Part shown: one piece after another, positions 25,009 through 33,322 of the stretch
Position numbering within the stretch: position 1 is the first letter of the stretch
Layout: each line of letters starts with the position of its first letter
Assembly: GCF_022369515.1 (NCBI RefSeq)
Contig: NZ_CP059724.1
Span: forward strand, 2,046,001 to 2,110,000
Origin: Paenibacillus sp. 19GGS1-52
GTDB lineage: Bacteria > Bacillota > Bacilli > Paenibacillales > Paenibacillaceae
Length of the DNA: 64,000 nucleotides
Reading direction: 5' to 3'
Translations under genes and position numbers: made by a program
Notes under the pieces: model-generated
What the model saw: the letters and a program-made list of their open reading frames with translations, nothing else
What the model was told of the DNA's origin: nothing
Databases searched by the model: none

Positions 25009-25851
25009 TCAAAAATAATGTCCTTCTTCGAGATCGGCGATCAGTCCGGGCTGCACTGGTTTCCAGCTCAGAAGCTCCCGTGTTGCCAGACTCGCCTGCG
25101 CAGTGTTGTACATGCTTGTGATATCTAATGCAGCAATGGGGCCAAGAAAGCCGAAATGGGTGGCAGCTTCCTCAGGTGTTATGCTGACCGCCGGCACGTT
25201 CAGATGACGCCCGATGACTTCGGCGATCTCGCGGAGCGGAATGCCCTCATCGCCGGCGCCAAGCAACCGTGAACCCGCCGGGGCGGATTCCAGCGCCAGA
25301 CGGTACAGAACAGCCGCATCCAGGCGGTGAACCGCAGGCCAACGGTTCGTGCCATCGCCAATATAAGCGGCGAAGCCCTTCGCCCGGGCGATGTTGATCA
25401 TCATCGGCACAAAGCCCTTATCGGTTTCGCCGTGCACGGACGGTGCAAGCGAGACGATGGATGACCGAATACCTCGCTCTGCCATTGCGAGCACTGCCTG
25501 ATCCACGGTATGTCCGTTTGCGTGAGCCGTGGTAATGAACGGCTTCCCGGAGCCTTCGAGCGCCGCTCCTATGGCTTCAACGGCCCCCAAATCCAAGGCC
25601 AGCGCACCTTCAAAGTTGGAAAAATCGTTGGTGAACGCCAGATGAATCACGCCGTCAGCAGCAGCAGCACCTCTCTGCAGAGTATCTAGATCGTCCAGCG
25701 TGCCGTACAGCGCTTCGGCTCCAGCCGCCGTTAATCCTGTGGCTTTATCTTCAGAACGACAAAGTCCCGTCACTGTGTGCCCCGCACCGATCAGTTCCCG
25801 GACGACCGCGGAACCGATATACCCTGTTGCTCCTGTAACAAAAACATGCAT
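25009..25851 (-). CDS. NAD(P)-dependent epimerase/short-chain dehydrogenase family protein
   Basis: A 280-residue extended-SDR/NmrA-like protein. The Rossmann motif GATGYIG is at residues 7-13. The usual catalytic Tyr-x-x-x-Lys is not evident (the region reads SLAPSVHGE), so it may reduce atypical substrates or act as a cofactor sensor. GGAGGA before ATG 25851 fixes the start. It is transcribed divergently from a MerR regulator through a promoter with the 19-bp spacer that MerR proteins need, so it is probably the target gene and induced by an electrophile, metal or drug. Confidence 0.8.
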   Translation of the reverse strand: MHVFVTGATGYIGSAVVRELIGAGHTVTGLCRSEDKATGLTAAGAEALYGTLDDLDTLQRGAAAADGVIHLAFTNDFSNFEGALALDLGAVEAIGAALEGSGKPFITTAHANGHTVDQAVLAMAERGIRSSIVSLAPSVHGETDKGFVPMMINIARAKGFAAYIGDGTNRWPAVHRLDAAVLYRLALESAPAGSRLLGAGDEGIPLREIAEVIGRHLNVPAVSITPEEAATHFGFLGPIAALDITSMYNTAQASLATRELLSWKPVQPGLIADLEEGHYF

Positions 25852-25892
25852 AATGATATCCTCCTCCATAAGTTGACTGCTTGAACATATTA

Positions 25893-25923
25893 AGCATAAA
25901 CTATAGAGTGGACTCTAGGGCAA
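25893..25923 (-). promoter_or_regulatory. MerR-type promoter of the SDR gene, 19-bp spacer
   Basis: Reading the minus strand: -35 TTGCCC (25918-25923), a 19-bp spacer, and -10 TATGCT (25893-25898). The spacer contains the perfect palindrome TAGAGTCCACTCTA (forward 25904-25917), the MerR-family operator. A long spacer with a central palindrome is the hallmark of promoters activated by MerR through DNA distortion. Confidence 0.75.
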
Positions 25924-25945
25924 GCGATCTAAAGGAGAAATGATT

Positions 25946-26359
25946 ATGAAAATTCAGGAACTGGCGGACAAGTTGGGATTATCGATCCATACGATCCGCT
26001 TTTATGAAAAGGAAGGCTTGCTGGATAACCGGCATGTCCGCCGAGAAAGCAACAATTACCGCAACTATTCGGAAGAGGCTGTCGGGCGGTTGAAGCTTAT
26101 CAAGAAGTTCCAGTCCATCGGCTGTTCGCTGGCTGAATTGAAGGAAGCTCTGCAGGACCACGACACTAATGGGCGCACCAACCTGCAGATTATAGATTGG
26201 ATTATCGGCAAGAAAAAGGAGATCGAACTCAAGAAGCAAGAATACGACCGAATGCTGGACACACTTAACTGGATGCAGGAGTATCGGACTCTGCTCATCA
26301 ACGATCCGCAAAAAGCTCAAGAGATGCTACAGACTTGGCATGCCAGCTCATCCGATTGA
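25946..26359 (+). CDS. MerR family transcriptional regulator
   Basis: A 137-residue regulator. The winged HTH starts at residue 1 (IQELADKLGLSIHTIRFYEKEGLL), followed by RNYSEEAVGRLKLIKKFQ and a C-terminal dimerisation helix. It has no conserved metal-binding cysteines, so it belongs to the aldehyde/drug-type branch (YfmP/AdhR-like; specificity not provable). AAAGGAG 8 nt upstream favours ATG 25946 over 25940. It should bind the palindrome at 25904-25917 and activate the divergent SDR gene. Confidence 0.88.
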   Translation: MKIQELADKLGLSIHTIRFYEKEGLLDNRHVRRESNNYRNYSEEAVGRLKLIKKFQSIGCSLAELKEALQDHDTNGRTNLQIIDWIIGKKKEIELKKQEYDRMLDTLNWMQEYRTLLINDPQKAQEMLQTWHASSSD

Positions 26360-26408
26360 GCTGCTTTGAAGTTTCCCCATCCATCCCTTGAGAACCCGTA
26401 GAATCAAA

Positions 26409-26446
26409 AAAGGTGAAGCAGGCCATAATGGCACTGCCTCACCTTT
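26409..26446. terminator. Bidirectional terminator between MerR gene and importer operon
   Basis: AAAGGTGAaGCAG pairs with CTGCcTCACCTTT around a GCCAtaaTGGC inner hairpin. A-rich on the left and T-containing on the right, it can serve both convergent transcripts. Confidence 0.8.
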
Positions 26447-26469
26447 CTTGATTCCATGAGTTATTCTAT

Positions 26470-27300
26470 TTACCCCTTGACGGCACCCGCGGTAAGTCCG
26501 CTCACAATGTACTTTTGGCAGAACAAGTACAGGATGAGCACGGGCAGCGAGGTCAGCACCAGATCGGCGAAGATCAGGTTCCAGTCCCGGCTGTATTTGC
26601 CGTAGAAATTGTACACCGAGAGAGGCATCGTCCATTTCGAACTGTCGGTCAGGAAATAGAGCGGAATGGTAATATCGTTCCAGACGGACATGAAGACCAT
26701 AATCGCCACGGTTGCGTTGACCGGAACGATCAGCGGTGTCACGATTTTGAAAAAAACATCAAACGTATTTGCCCCCTCCAGGAATGCAACCTCATCCAGC
26801 GCTTTGGGGATGGAACGGATGAATCCGCTGTAAAGAAACACGCTGAACGCGGTGTTGAGAGAGGCATAGATCAGGATTACACTGGTGATGCTGCCGTAGA
26901 AGTCCATCCACTGCACGACACGGATTGTAGTGATGGTGGACATCGGAGCAATCAGTCCCATAAAGAAGAACATGTACATAAAATTAGATAATTTGGTATC
27001 TCTACGGACTAGAATGAAGGAGGCCGCTGAAGAGGTGAAGATATTCAAAATGGAAGATACGCCGGTAATCAGCATTCCATTCAGAAACGCACGCCCCAGA
27101 CCGCCTTCACTGAAGACCTTTGAATAGTTGGAGAATATCCATTTGTCCGGGAGCCGCAGCGAGAACTTCAGCACCTCCGTACTGGTCATAAAGCTTCCAA
27201 AAATCATAATTAACAGCGGCAGGATAATCAGCAGTGAGGCCAGGATCAGAAACCCTTCGACCAGATAGTTGCGCCAAGCCATTTTACGTGAAAAGTTCAT
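26470..27300 (-). CDS. ABC sugar permease (MalG type)
   Basis: A 276-residue six-helix permease of the CUT1 MalG branch. The EAA motif reads EVAFLEGANTFD, and the C-terminus is YIVSGLTAGAVKG. Its ATG overlaps the TAA of the upstream permease by one base (TAATG), so translation is coupled. AAGGAGG lies upstream. It forms the second importer of the window with the next two genes. Confidence 0.88.
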   Translation of the reverse strand: MNFSRKMAWRNYLVEGFLILASLLIILPLLIMIFGSFMTSTEVLKFSLRLPDKWIFSNYSKVFSEGGLGRAFLNGMLITGVSSILNIFTSSAASFILVRRDTKLSNFMYMFFFMGLIAPMSTITTIRVVQWMDFYGSITSVILIYASLNTAFSVFLYSGFIRSIPKALDEVAFLEGANTFDVFFKIVTPLIVPVNATVAIMVFMSVWNDITIPLYFLTDSSKWTMPLSVYNFYGKYSRDWNLIFADLVLTSLPVLILYLFCQKYIVSGLTAGAVKG

Positions 27301-28172
27301 TATTCCGATACCTCCTTACGCCGCATGAAGATCAGCAGTGGAATGGCAATGATGGTTACTGCAGCGAATAGCAATGTGTTGACTGCTGTACCCAGGCCCC
27401 AACTGCCTTCCCCGAACGAGCGGAGGATGATGGTGCCTACAACCTGTGAAGCATTGCCCGGTCCCCCGCCGGTGAGCACGAATACCTCGGAAAATACCTT
27501 GAGGCCGCCGATTAAGGTGAGCATTAGATTGATGTTGATCGCAGGCAGCAAGAGCGGAATGGTGATGCTGCGGAAGCTCCGCCATGACCCGGCACCATCG
27601 ATAGTGGCAGCTTCATAGTATTCTTTGGAAATGGACTGTAATCCGGCCAAGTAGATAGCCATTTGGAATCCGGTATGCTGCCAGATGGAGACTGCGGCAA
27701 CGGTCAAGATGACGATCGACGGATTGGTCAGCCAGGCCTGGTTCAACGAATGCAGGCCCACGGCATCGAATATGCGGTTAATCGTACCATCGGAGCGCAG
27801 CATGGGAGTAAACACAATGCTAATAACCAAAACGCTTAAGATCGAGGGAGAGTAAAAAATAGCCCGCAGAATATTTTTGGATTTTAGCTTCATGTTTAAG
27901 CCGACAGCAAGCGCGATCCCGAGCAGGTTTTTGCCTAATACGGTGACTACGGCAAAGATCGCTGTATTCTTGATAGCAAGCAGCAGGGTTCTGTCGGTGA
28001 AAATACGTTCAAAGTTGTCAAAGCCGATAAATTTGATGGCTTCCCGGTCCAGCCGCCAATCGGTGAAGGAATAGAAGAGCCCAGTGAGTGCAGGAAGCAC
28101 GAAAAAAATGGAATAGATCAATAGTGCAGGCCAGATGAGGTAATACGAGTATAGTTTCTTTGATATTTTCAT
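27300..28172 (-). CDS. ABC sugar permease (MalF type)
   Basis: A 290-residue six-helix permease. The EAA motif reads YEAATIDGAGSWR. AGGAG lies before ATG 28172. The gap to the upstream binding-protein gene (28173-28255) contains a hairpin. No ATPase gene accompanies the operon. Confidence 0.88.
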   Translation of the reverse strand: MKISKKLYSYYLIWPALLIYSIFFVLPALTGLFYSFTDWRLDREAIKFIGFDNFERIFTDRTLLLAIKNTAIFAVVTVLGKNLLGIALAVGLNMKLKSKNILRAIFYSPSILSVLVISIVFTPMLRSDGTINRIFDAVGLHSLNQAWLTNPSIVILTVAAVSIWQHTGFQMAIYLAGLQSISKEYYEAATIDGAGSWRSFRSITIPLLLPAININLMLTLIGGLKVFSEVFVLTGGGPGNASQVVGTIILRSFGEGSWGLGTAVNTLLFAAVTIIAIPLLIFMRRKEVSE

Positions 28173-28198
28173 CTCTTCACACTCCTATATAGCTAGGA

Positions 28199-28229
28199 CA
28201 GAATAAAGCCCTGACCGGACTTTATTCTG
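28199..28229 (-). promoter_or_regulatory. Intercistronic stem-loop after the binding-protein gene
   Basis: A perfect 10-bp inverted repeat, CAGAATAAAG (28199-28208) with CTTTATTCTG (28220-28229), lies between the binding-protein stop and the permease start on the minus-strand transcript. It mirrors the hairpin at 22072-22110 in the other importer operon and probably sets a higher level of binding protein. Confidence 0.6.
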
Positions 28230-28255
28230 CCTGTTGTATGGTTAATTAGAATGAA

Positions 28256-29587
28256 TTAGAATCCCTCTACTCCTTTGTCTTTCATCAACTGGCTGAATTT
28301 CTCATCCCAGGCTTTGAGAACGCCCTCAGGGTCCAAGCCACCGGCGAACTCATCCTGCAGTAGACGGTACAGCTCGCTGCGGTCTACGATCATGTAAGCA
28401 TCGGTAGTCAGCACCGTCTTCTTAGGTGTGATATATTGATCGACAATCTCCTGCTTGTATTCCGGAAGCTTTGGCGTAGTGACATCGCTGAAGTTGGATA
28501 CATAACCCTGAGCGTCGACAATTTTCTGTGCTACTTCTTTGCTGGCGATGAACTCGAGGAATTTCTTGGCTTCATCCATATGTTTGGCTTTTTTCGGAAT
28601 GAATAATTGGCCGCCCAGCGGGCTCGCGCCTAGACTTGCGCCTTCGGAAGAAGGAATGGCGAATAGGCCCAGATGCATACTCGGATCTTTTTCGGCCACG
28701 TTCACAATCAGCCAGTCTCCCATGAACATCATCGCGGTTTCCTTATTCAGGAATTTGCCAACCGCCATATCGTAGCTATCGCTGAGAATGTCGGTGTTGG
28801 TGTAGCCTTTCTTGTAGACGTCATATTGTTGCTGAAGGAAAGTAGCGAACTCCGGAACATCGGCCCATTTTTTGCGGCCGGCATTGATGTCGTCGAAAAG
28901 GGACGGTTCGTTCTTTGCGGCCCAGTCCGCAAAAGCGGCGGCTGGCCAGATATTCGCGGCCCAGTTATCCTTGAACGGCATGAAGACTGGTGTAACGCCG
29001 CTGGCCTTGATCTTCTCGCATACGGCGAGGAATTCCTCGTAATTGTTCGGAATGGCAAGGCCCAGTTCTTTGAAGATATCCTTGTTATACACAACTCCCT
29101 GCATTCCTGTATCTTGGCTGACATGGAAGCTATAGACATGATCGTTAGCGGAGAGGACATCCTTGTTCAGCAATCTTCCCACCCAAGGCTCATTGTCGAG
29201 AATTTCGAAGTTGCGCTCCAGGTTAAGATCCGTTATGGCACTGGCCAGGTTGTATTGAATAAGGTCAGGGACCTCGTCAACGGCCAGTTTGGTCTGCAGG
29301 ACGGTGGCTGTCTGTTCAGCCGGAAGCAGCTGAAGATTTACTTTAATATTGGTTTTCTGTTCGAACTCATCAAGCAGATCCTGAGCGACAAATGCCGAAT
29401 CTTGCGAGCTTTTGGAGATGGCAAGCTCAATGGTTACCTTTTCCCCGCTGCCGCTGCTGTTTCCATTTCCATTGTTGGTTGCTGAAGCATTGCCAGCGCC
29501 TGAATTGTTAGAGCCGCATGCAGCCAGTGACAATGTCATTACACCAGCCAACAGACCTGTTGCTATTTTTTTCATTTTGTCATTCAT
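28256..29587 (-). CDS. Extracellular sugar-binding lipoprotein (CUT1)
   Basis: A 443-residue family 1 solute-binding protein. The signal peptide MNDKMKKIATGLLAG ends at lipobox LAAC (Cys near residue 25), followed by a Gly/Asn/Ser linker and the binding domain. ATG 29587 with GGGGGCGAT upstream is the start; the longer frame to 29671 covers the promoter and cre site. First gene of the minus-strand operon, divergent from a YesM/AraC pair that presumably controls it. The cre site at 29623-29637 indicates repression by CcpA when preferred sugars are present. Confidence 0.9.
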   Translation of the reverse strand: MNDKMKKIATGLLAGVMTLSLAACGSNNSGAGNASATNNGNGNSSGSGEKVTIELAISKSSQDSAFVAQDLLDEFEQKTNIKVNLQLLPAEQTATVLQTKLAVDEVPDLIQYNLASAITDLNLERNFEILDNEPWVGRLLNKDVLSANDHVYSFHVSQDTGMQGVVYNKDIFKELGLAIPNNYEEFLAVCEKIKASGVTPVFMPFKDNWAANIWPAAAFADWAAKNEPSLFDDINAGRKKWADVPEFATFLQQQYDVYKKGYTNTDILSDSYDMAVGKFLNKETAMMFMGDWLIVNVAEKDPSMHLGLFAIPSSEGASLGASPLGGQLFIPKKAKHMDEAKKFLEFIASKEVAQKIVDAQGYVSNFSDVTTPKLPEYKQEIVDQYITPKKTVLTTDAYMIVDRSELYRLLQDEFAGGLDPEGVLKAWDEKFSQLMKDKGVEGF

Positions 29588-29622
29588 GTGGATCGCCCCC
29601 GTAATGAAATTTTCTATCGTTG

Positions 29623-29659
29623 TGAATCCGTTTACATTTTGATTATAGAATGATGTCAA
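29623..29659 (-). promoter_or_regulatory. Promoter and perfect cre site of the second importer
   Basis: On the minus strand TTGACA (29654-29659) and TGTAAA (29631-29636) are spaced by 17 bp. The -10 lies inside ATGTAAACGGATTCA (29623-29637), which fits the CcpA consensus WTGNAANCGNWWNCA at every position. CcpA binding here would block the promoter directly. Confidence 0.7.
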
Positions 29660-29779
29660 TGTAAGGTACATGTTTGTACTTGACTCTTTCTGTGTAATAT
29701 CCTGAACTGCAAAGCAGCTTGTTCATTTATCGGTTTGGTTGTAAAGTAGGAGCATCAAAAGGTTCAGGGAGGATTCAAC

Positions 29780-31564
29780 TTGGCTACCATTAACAGAAAA
29801 TTTGGCAGGGGCAGGTATCAGGCCACTCTGCAAACGAAGTTTTTTCTGACTTTCATGCTTTTGCTGCTGATTGTGCTAAGCTGTTTCCTGGTCTATGTTA
29901 ACATTATGGTCATTCATCCGCTGAAGGACAAAACGGAGAATGAAATGAAGATGGCAGCCGCCAAAGTCAGTGATCAGCTTAATCTCTATATTAATAATCA
30001 GAATCAGCTGTCCCAGCGGATTCTGTCGAATAAAGACGTGTTCACTCTGCTGTCCGCTAGTGATTACTCGCAGCTTACCCTTGAAGGTCTGACGCGGAGC
30101 CGCAGGCTCAAGGATATCATGTTCCAGGCGCTTGGCCCGAGTCGGAATATTGAAGATATGATTATTTATAACCTGAAAGGGGCGGAGGTGGCCTCTTATA
30201 TCGGATACGCCGGCAATCCGAATTCACTTGTACCGTTCCTGGAGGAAAGCGGTAAGCTTACGACCTGGAATGCAAGCGGTTACGCTGTGTACCGCCAGCC
30301 AACGAACGTAATATCCTTTGTGCGGGCGATTATGAACCAGAATGGTCAGGTGTTCGGCTATCTGGCGATCCAATTGGATCAGGAATATCTGAAAAGATCT
30401 GCAGCCGGTATTGCCAATGGCAAGGTTTATATTATGGATACAGACAATCAGCTGATCTCAAGTTCCCCAGTGCTTCAGGAGGGAGAAAAGGTTCCGGAAT
30501 TTGCAGAAGCTGCATCGGCTAACGGAATCTATCTAGGCAGCAACCAGAACTATGTAGCCTATAATAGATCGGCCGAAACCGGCTGGATCACTTACGTGGT
30601 GACATCGAAAAGTGTGGTGCTTGGTCCTGTCAATACGGTGAAATACATCTCTATCCTGCTGATTACAGCGCTGATTCTGTTCTCGTTCATCTTTATCTAT
30701 TTCTCTACGAAGAATCTGCTGCTCCCCATTCGTAAGCTGCGCAGCCAGATTCTGCGGATTAACTATAGCAATATGAATGTGAAGGCGGACACTCGCACCC
30801 ACAACAATGAACTAATACAACTGAATGGGGCCTTTCAGGAGTTGCTCGAACGTTTGCAGGAATCCATTGAACGGGAAAAGCTTGCGCTGCATGAAGAGGT
30901 GAAGTCCCGGAATTCAGCACTTCAAGCGCAGATTGCCCCCCATTTCATACACAACGTTCTGTATCTCATCAGTATCGCCGCACAGGAAGGTAAAAATGTG
31001 GTGGTAACAGAAATGTGCAAACATTTGTCAGATAGCTTGCGTTATATTGTGTCTTCCCCCTATCAGCATGTCACTTTAACGGAGGAACTGAAGCATACCC
31101 AGCATTATTTGTCTCTGATTCAGCACAATTTCGAGGATGATCTGGAGTGGGAGATTGATGAAGATGAGATGTTTGATCTGGTCGAGCTACCCCGTCTTGT
31201 CATACAGCCGTTCGTGGAGAACTGTATTGAACATGCTTTCAAGAACACGGACCCGCCATGGAAGATCCAGGTGAGGGTGAAGGTGTATAACGGCCTGTGG
31301 GCCATAGAAATCCGGGATAACGGAGATGGTTTCGAGCCGGGCAGGATCAAGGGGATTCTGGACAATATCCATGGCTCGGATTCAGGGGTGTACGAGCTTC
31401 AGAATAATACTTCGGGGATTGGAAATATGGGCATTGTAAATACGGTGAACCGGTTGAAGCTGATGTACAAGAACCGACTTTTCTTCAACATCTACCACCA
31501 TTCAGAGGAGGGTAAGGGAGCCACGGTTCAGATTATCGCATCCATGAGCAAAGATTTCTACTAA
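29780..31564 (+). CDS. YesM-type sensor histidine kinase
   Basis: A 594-residue kinase: transmembrane helix (about 22-44), extracytoplasmic sensor, second helix (about 288-310), HAMP, His_kinase box with phospho-acceptor in APHFIHNVLYLIS, and HATPase_c (ENCIEHAFKN, IRDNGDGFEPG, GIGNMGIVN). TTG 29780 follows GGGAGG. The H-box departs from the more usual NPHFLYN but keeps the His. It is followed after 16 nt by its response regulator and is divergent from the importer it should control. Confidence 0.9.
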   Translation: MATINRKFGRGRYQATLQTKFFLTFMLLLLIVLSCFLVYVNIMVIHPLKDKTENEMKMAAAKVSDQLNLYINNQNQLSQRILSNKDVFTLLSASDYSQLTLEGLTRSRRLKDIMFQALGPSRNIEDMIIYNLKGAEVASYIGYAGNPNSLVPFLEESGKLTTWNASGYAVYRQPTNVISFVRAIMNQNGQVFGYLAIQLDQEYLKRSAAGIANGKVYIMDTDNQLISSSPVLQEGEKVPEFAEAASANGIYLGSNQNYVAYNRSAETGWITYVVTSKSVVLGPVNTVKYISILLITALILFSFIFIYFSTKNLLLPIRKLRSQILRINYSNMNVKADTRTHNNELIQLNGAFQELLERLQESIEREKLALHEEVKSRNSALQAQIAPHFIHNVLYLISIAAQEGKNVVVTEMCKHLSDSLRYIVSSPYQHVTLTEELKHTQHYLSLIQHNFEDDLEWEIDEDEMFDLVELPRLVIQPFVENCIEHAFKNTDPPWKIQVRVKVYNGLWAIEIRDNGDGFEPGRIKGILDNIHGSDSGVYELQNNTSGIGNMGIVNTVNRLKLMYKNRLFFNIYHHSEEGKGATVQIIASMSKDFY

Positions 31565-31580
31565 ACCGGGAGGAACAGCG

Positions 31581-33095
31581 ATGTACACCGCTATCATTGC
31601 AGAAGACAGCAAGCCGATTCTACGGAATATCCAAGCACTTATGCAGTCAATGGAACTGCCGATTCGCATCGCAGCCAGTGTGTCGAACGGGATGGAGGCA
31701 CTGGAATATATAAAGGCAAATCCCGTCGATATCCTGCTGACCGATATCCGTATGCCCAAGCTGGACGGGCTTGCGCTGATCGAACAGTGCAAGCTTGTGA
31801 ATCCGAAACTTAAGGCTGTGCTGATCAGTGGATATAGTGATTTCGAATATACGCGCAAAGCACTGAATCTGCAAGTATTCGACTATCTGTTGAAGCCTGT
31901 GGAGCGCCATCAGCTTGCCGAAGTGATGCAACGGCTGGTTGCCCATCTGCAGGAGCAGCAGGGCAGTGTTAAAGATCTATTGGAAGGAATTGCAGAGCCT
32001 CAGTTCTTCTTGTCCTTAGAGCCTCAAGCAACATTTGCTGCCGGAGACAAGATTATGCTGATCCTCCGCAGACAATTGTTTACACCATTGCCGGGACCGG
32101 ACCGCTGGAATGGGCAGGTGATTCAGTCTTGGCTGACCGAGGTCTGTGTACCGCATGACTGCTGGGTGTTTCCTACCCTGCTGCCTGAACAGTTTCTCGC
32201 TGTCATAGGCAGTTCGGTGCTGGATACTTATCCGTCTATTCATGAATGTATGAAGAGAATCTACGCTGTGCTGCAGCTTCAAGGCATTGAGGTTTCCATA
32301 GCGGCCGAGCCGCAGCCTGCAGTGAACCTGATGCTGGGTAAGGTCTATGAGAAGCTGGATAAGATGATGAATGAGCAGCTGTCTGTGTCCAGCCGTCTTA
32401 TGGATACAGCTTATACAATGCCTAAGGGCATGCTACCAAGCGGTGAAATTGAGAGATTGACGAAGCATTTCACAGACATGATCGGACAGCGGCAAAAAGA
32501 ACGCTGTATGCTGCTGCTGGGGCAGCAGCTAATGAATTTTAAAACTGCCAATATCCGAATCACCGAGTTGGAAAGGTTCATCTGGTCCCTGGCAGAGACC
32601 TTCAGCAGCATAGGCTCTCATAAGGATTCAGAGGATGGGCTGAAGCTGGAGGAAGATGTGCAGCAGATGCTGAAGAGTGAGGGCTATGAGGCTTTCGTGG
32701 AAGTCGTGCTCGACTGGATGGAGCAGTGCTTTGATTGGTTGAATCATCAGAAGAAAAAGAGTGGTGAGGAGCTGTTCCAGCAGTTGGATCAATACTTGCA
32801 GCAGCATATCTACTCCCATATCTCCATTACCGATGTGGCGCTCAAATTTCATGTGAGTCCCTCTTATATCAGCAGGATCATTAAAAAATATTCACATCAA
32901 ACCTTCGTGCATTACTATATGCAGCTGAAGATTGCCGAAGCCTGCCGGCTGATTGCCTCCAAACCGGAGATGAAGGTGAAGGAGTTGTCGGAGGTGCTGT
33001 CTTTCGGGGATCAGCACTATTTCTCCAAGGTATTCAAGGAATACACGGGCTGCAGTCCTACAGAGTATAAGGAAGGTCAAACCGATAGCGTCTAA
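31581..33095 (+). CDS. REC-AraC response regulator
   Basis: A 504-residue regulator. Receiver domain: IIAEDSKPI, phospho-Asp in LLTDIRMPKLDG, LISGYSDFEY and Lys in YLLKPVERH. The C-terminal AraC HTH pair (VALKFHVSPSYISRIIKK; KVFKEYTGCSPTEYK) closes the protein. It forms an operon with the kinase at 29780 and likely activates the divergent importer promoter between the two units. Confidence 0.9.
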   Translation: MYTAIIAEDSKPILRNIQALMQSMELPIRIAASVSNGMEALEYIKANPVDILLTDIRMPKLDGLALIEQCKLVNPKLKAVLISGYSDFEYTRKALNLQVFDYLLKPVERHQLAEVMQRLVAHLQEQQGSVKDLLEGIAEPQFFLSLEPQATFAAGDKIMLILRRQLFTPLPGPDRWNGQVIQSWLTEVCVPHDCWVFPTLLPEQFLAVIGSSVLDTYPSIHECMKRIYAVLQLQGIEVSIAAEPQPAVNLMLGKVYEKLDKMMNEQLSVSSRLMDTAYTMPKGMLPSGEIERLTKHFTDMIGQRQKERCMLLLGQQLMNFKTANIRITELERFIWSLAETFSSIGSHKDSEDGLKLEEDVQQMLKSEGYEAFVEVVLDWMEQCFDWLNHQKKKSGEELFQQLDQYLQQHIYSHISITDVALKFHVSPSYISRIIKKYSHQTFVHYYMQLKIAEACRLIASKPEMKVKELSEVLSFGDQHYFSKVFKEYTGCSPTEYKEGQTDSV

Positions 33096-33242
33096 GCCGC
33101 TAAGTCTACCAGGACACAGGGTTTGCCAAGATAGCAGGTATCGTTAATTACCTTCAAGCTGACGAACAGTGGAGAAGTAAGGAGCTTAGGTCCAATAGCT
33201 GATGAAGATTAAGAATTCCGGGTTAACAAGCTCTAATATAAA

Positions 33243-33283
33243 AAGAGCAAAGCCTGCAGACAATGTCCGCAGGCTTTGCTCTT
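33243..33283. terminator. Strong bidirectional terminator
   Basis: AAGAGCAAAGCCTGC (33243-33257) pairs perfectly with GCAGGCTTTGCTCTT (33269-33283). It lies between the convergent response regulator and MMPL genes. The stretch 33096-33242 holds nothing else I can support. Confidence 0.88.
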
Positions 33284-33322
33284 GAATAATTTGGACGGAC
33301 GGCGATGATGCTGTCCGTTTTG

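Noticed and set aside
26515..26991. 158-codon plus-strand frame opposite a permease gene
   Set aside because: Antisense to a clear MalG-type permease; composition (many His, Arg, Glu) is typical of a shadow frame.
28673..29485. 270-codon plus-strand frame opposite the binding-protein gene
   Set aside because: Long only because it mirrors a strong codon bias on the minus strand; the minus-strand lipoprotein is unmistakable.
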